Source of the DNA: Comamonas testosteroni
Lineage (GTDB): Bacteria > Pseudomonadota > Gammaproteobacteria > Burkholderiales > Burkholderiaceae_C
DNA length: 64,000 nucleotides
Reading direction: 5' to 3'
NCBI RefSeq assembly: GCF_000761245.1
Contig: NZ_AWOR01000046.1
Span: forward strand, 124,001-188,000
Part shown: positions 63,759-64,000 of the stretch, in pieces
How the letters are laid out: each line of letters starts with the position of its first letter
Numbering within the stretch: position 1 is the stretch's first letter
Notes under the pieces: model-generated
What the model was told of the DNA's origin: nothing
Database searches by the model: none
What the model saw: the letters and a program-made list of their open reading frames with translations, nothing else
Translations under genes and position numbers: made by a program

Positions 63759-64000
63759 TTATTTGCTGGTGGCTACCGCTCCACCGCCCAGGCCGAGCGC
63801 CAGATTGCCGCCCAGTAGTCCACCCAGCAAGCCACCCGAGGCGCTTGCGCCACCTGCGGCCCCTGCGCCCGCAGTCACATTGGTCACGCCGCCAAGTACA
63901 CCGCCGACGAGGCCTGATACTGCGCCAACGGTGTTGCCGACCAGGCCCGTCACCGCAGTGCCAGCACTGCCGGTGCCTCCTGCTGGAGCGCCTGCCGATC
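63759..64000 (-). CDS. Gly/Ala/Val-rich protein, C-terminal part only
   Basis: The minus frame is open from the right edge to the stop at 63759-63761, about 80 residues. Composition is strongly Gly, Ala, Val, Ser and Thr, with short repeats such as GLVGGVLGGVTN and GGLLGGLLGG. It could be the C-terminus of a collagen-like or TpsA-type surface protein, but no diagnostic domain is in view. It ends LGGGAVATSK. Its place directly upstream of a TpsB gene on the same strand is suggestive; a terminator lies between. Confidence 0.6.
   Translation of the reverse strand, partial: SAGAPAGGTGSAGTAVTGLVGNTVGAVSGLVGGVLGGVTNVTAGAGAAGGASASGGLLGGLLGGNLALGLGGGAVATSK

Overview
The window looks like chromosomal DNA of a betaproteobacterium of the family Comamonadaceae, most like Comamonas or Delftia. 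The grounds are the family-level resemblance of the proteins, two orphan Bug/TctC-type solute-binding proteins, the small Trp-rich protein and the 6S RNA next to zapA. A short dispersed repeat of about 55 bp that I associate with this family also occurs several times. The species call is inference; no rRNA lies in the window.

Layout. 1-8.8 kb: end of a thioredoxin-like gene, then the rimP-nusA-infB-rbfA-truB-typA translation/transcription cluster behind a promoter-plus-terminator leader. 8.8-12.7 kb: a LysR regulator divergent from an SdsA-type alkylsulfatase lipoprotein, a small cytochrome c and a small Trp-rich protein. 12.8-16.8 kb: ilvD, a Bug protein and lgt. 16.9-21.2 kb: a malonate set (malonyl-CoA decarboxylase, Bug binding protein, malonyl-CoA synthetase). 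21.5-33.6 kb: a microaerobic respiration block: uspA, ccoI-ccoS-ccoN-ccoO-ccoQ-ccoP, ccoG-ccoH, a small membrane protein, fnr, hemN and a SafE-like membrane protein, with two good FNR boxes. 33.7-40.6 kb: cyclic-di-GMP signalling (HD-GYP-like, PAS-GGDEF-EAL, membrane GGDEF) and a LuxR-type regulator.

40.6-44.7 kb is an eroded zone. It has a tandem duplication of a small lipoprotein gene with one copy frameshifted, 5'-truncated LysR and Asp/Glu-racemase remnants facing away from each other, an intact PhzF-like gene and a frameshifted thermonuclease. 44.7-45.8 kb holds zapB-like and zapA with 6S RNA behind them, then a nested inverted repeat and a terminator.

46.0-61.1 kb is a cobalamin uptake and late-synthesis locus. 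A cobalamin riboswitch precedes btuB, followed by cobB, cobU, btuF-btuC-btuD, cobO, bluB, cbiB, cobC, a HipA-like kinase plus DUF3037 pair, cobQ, a His-rich secreted protein and cobT. Most joints are ATGA overlaps, so the set behaves as one coupled operon. Corrin-ring genes and cobS are not in the window. The window ends with nth and a two-partner-secretion transporter (TpsB) beside the end of a Gly/Ala/Val-rich protein that runs off the edge.

The least explained signals are the kinase/DUF3037 pair inside the B12 operon, the structured element behind 6S RNA, and the dispersed repeat that supplies gene ends and an in-frame insert.
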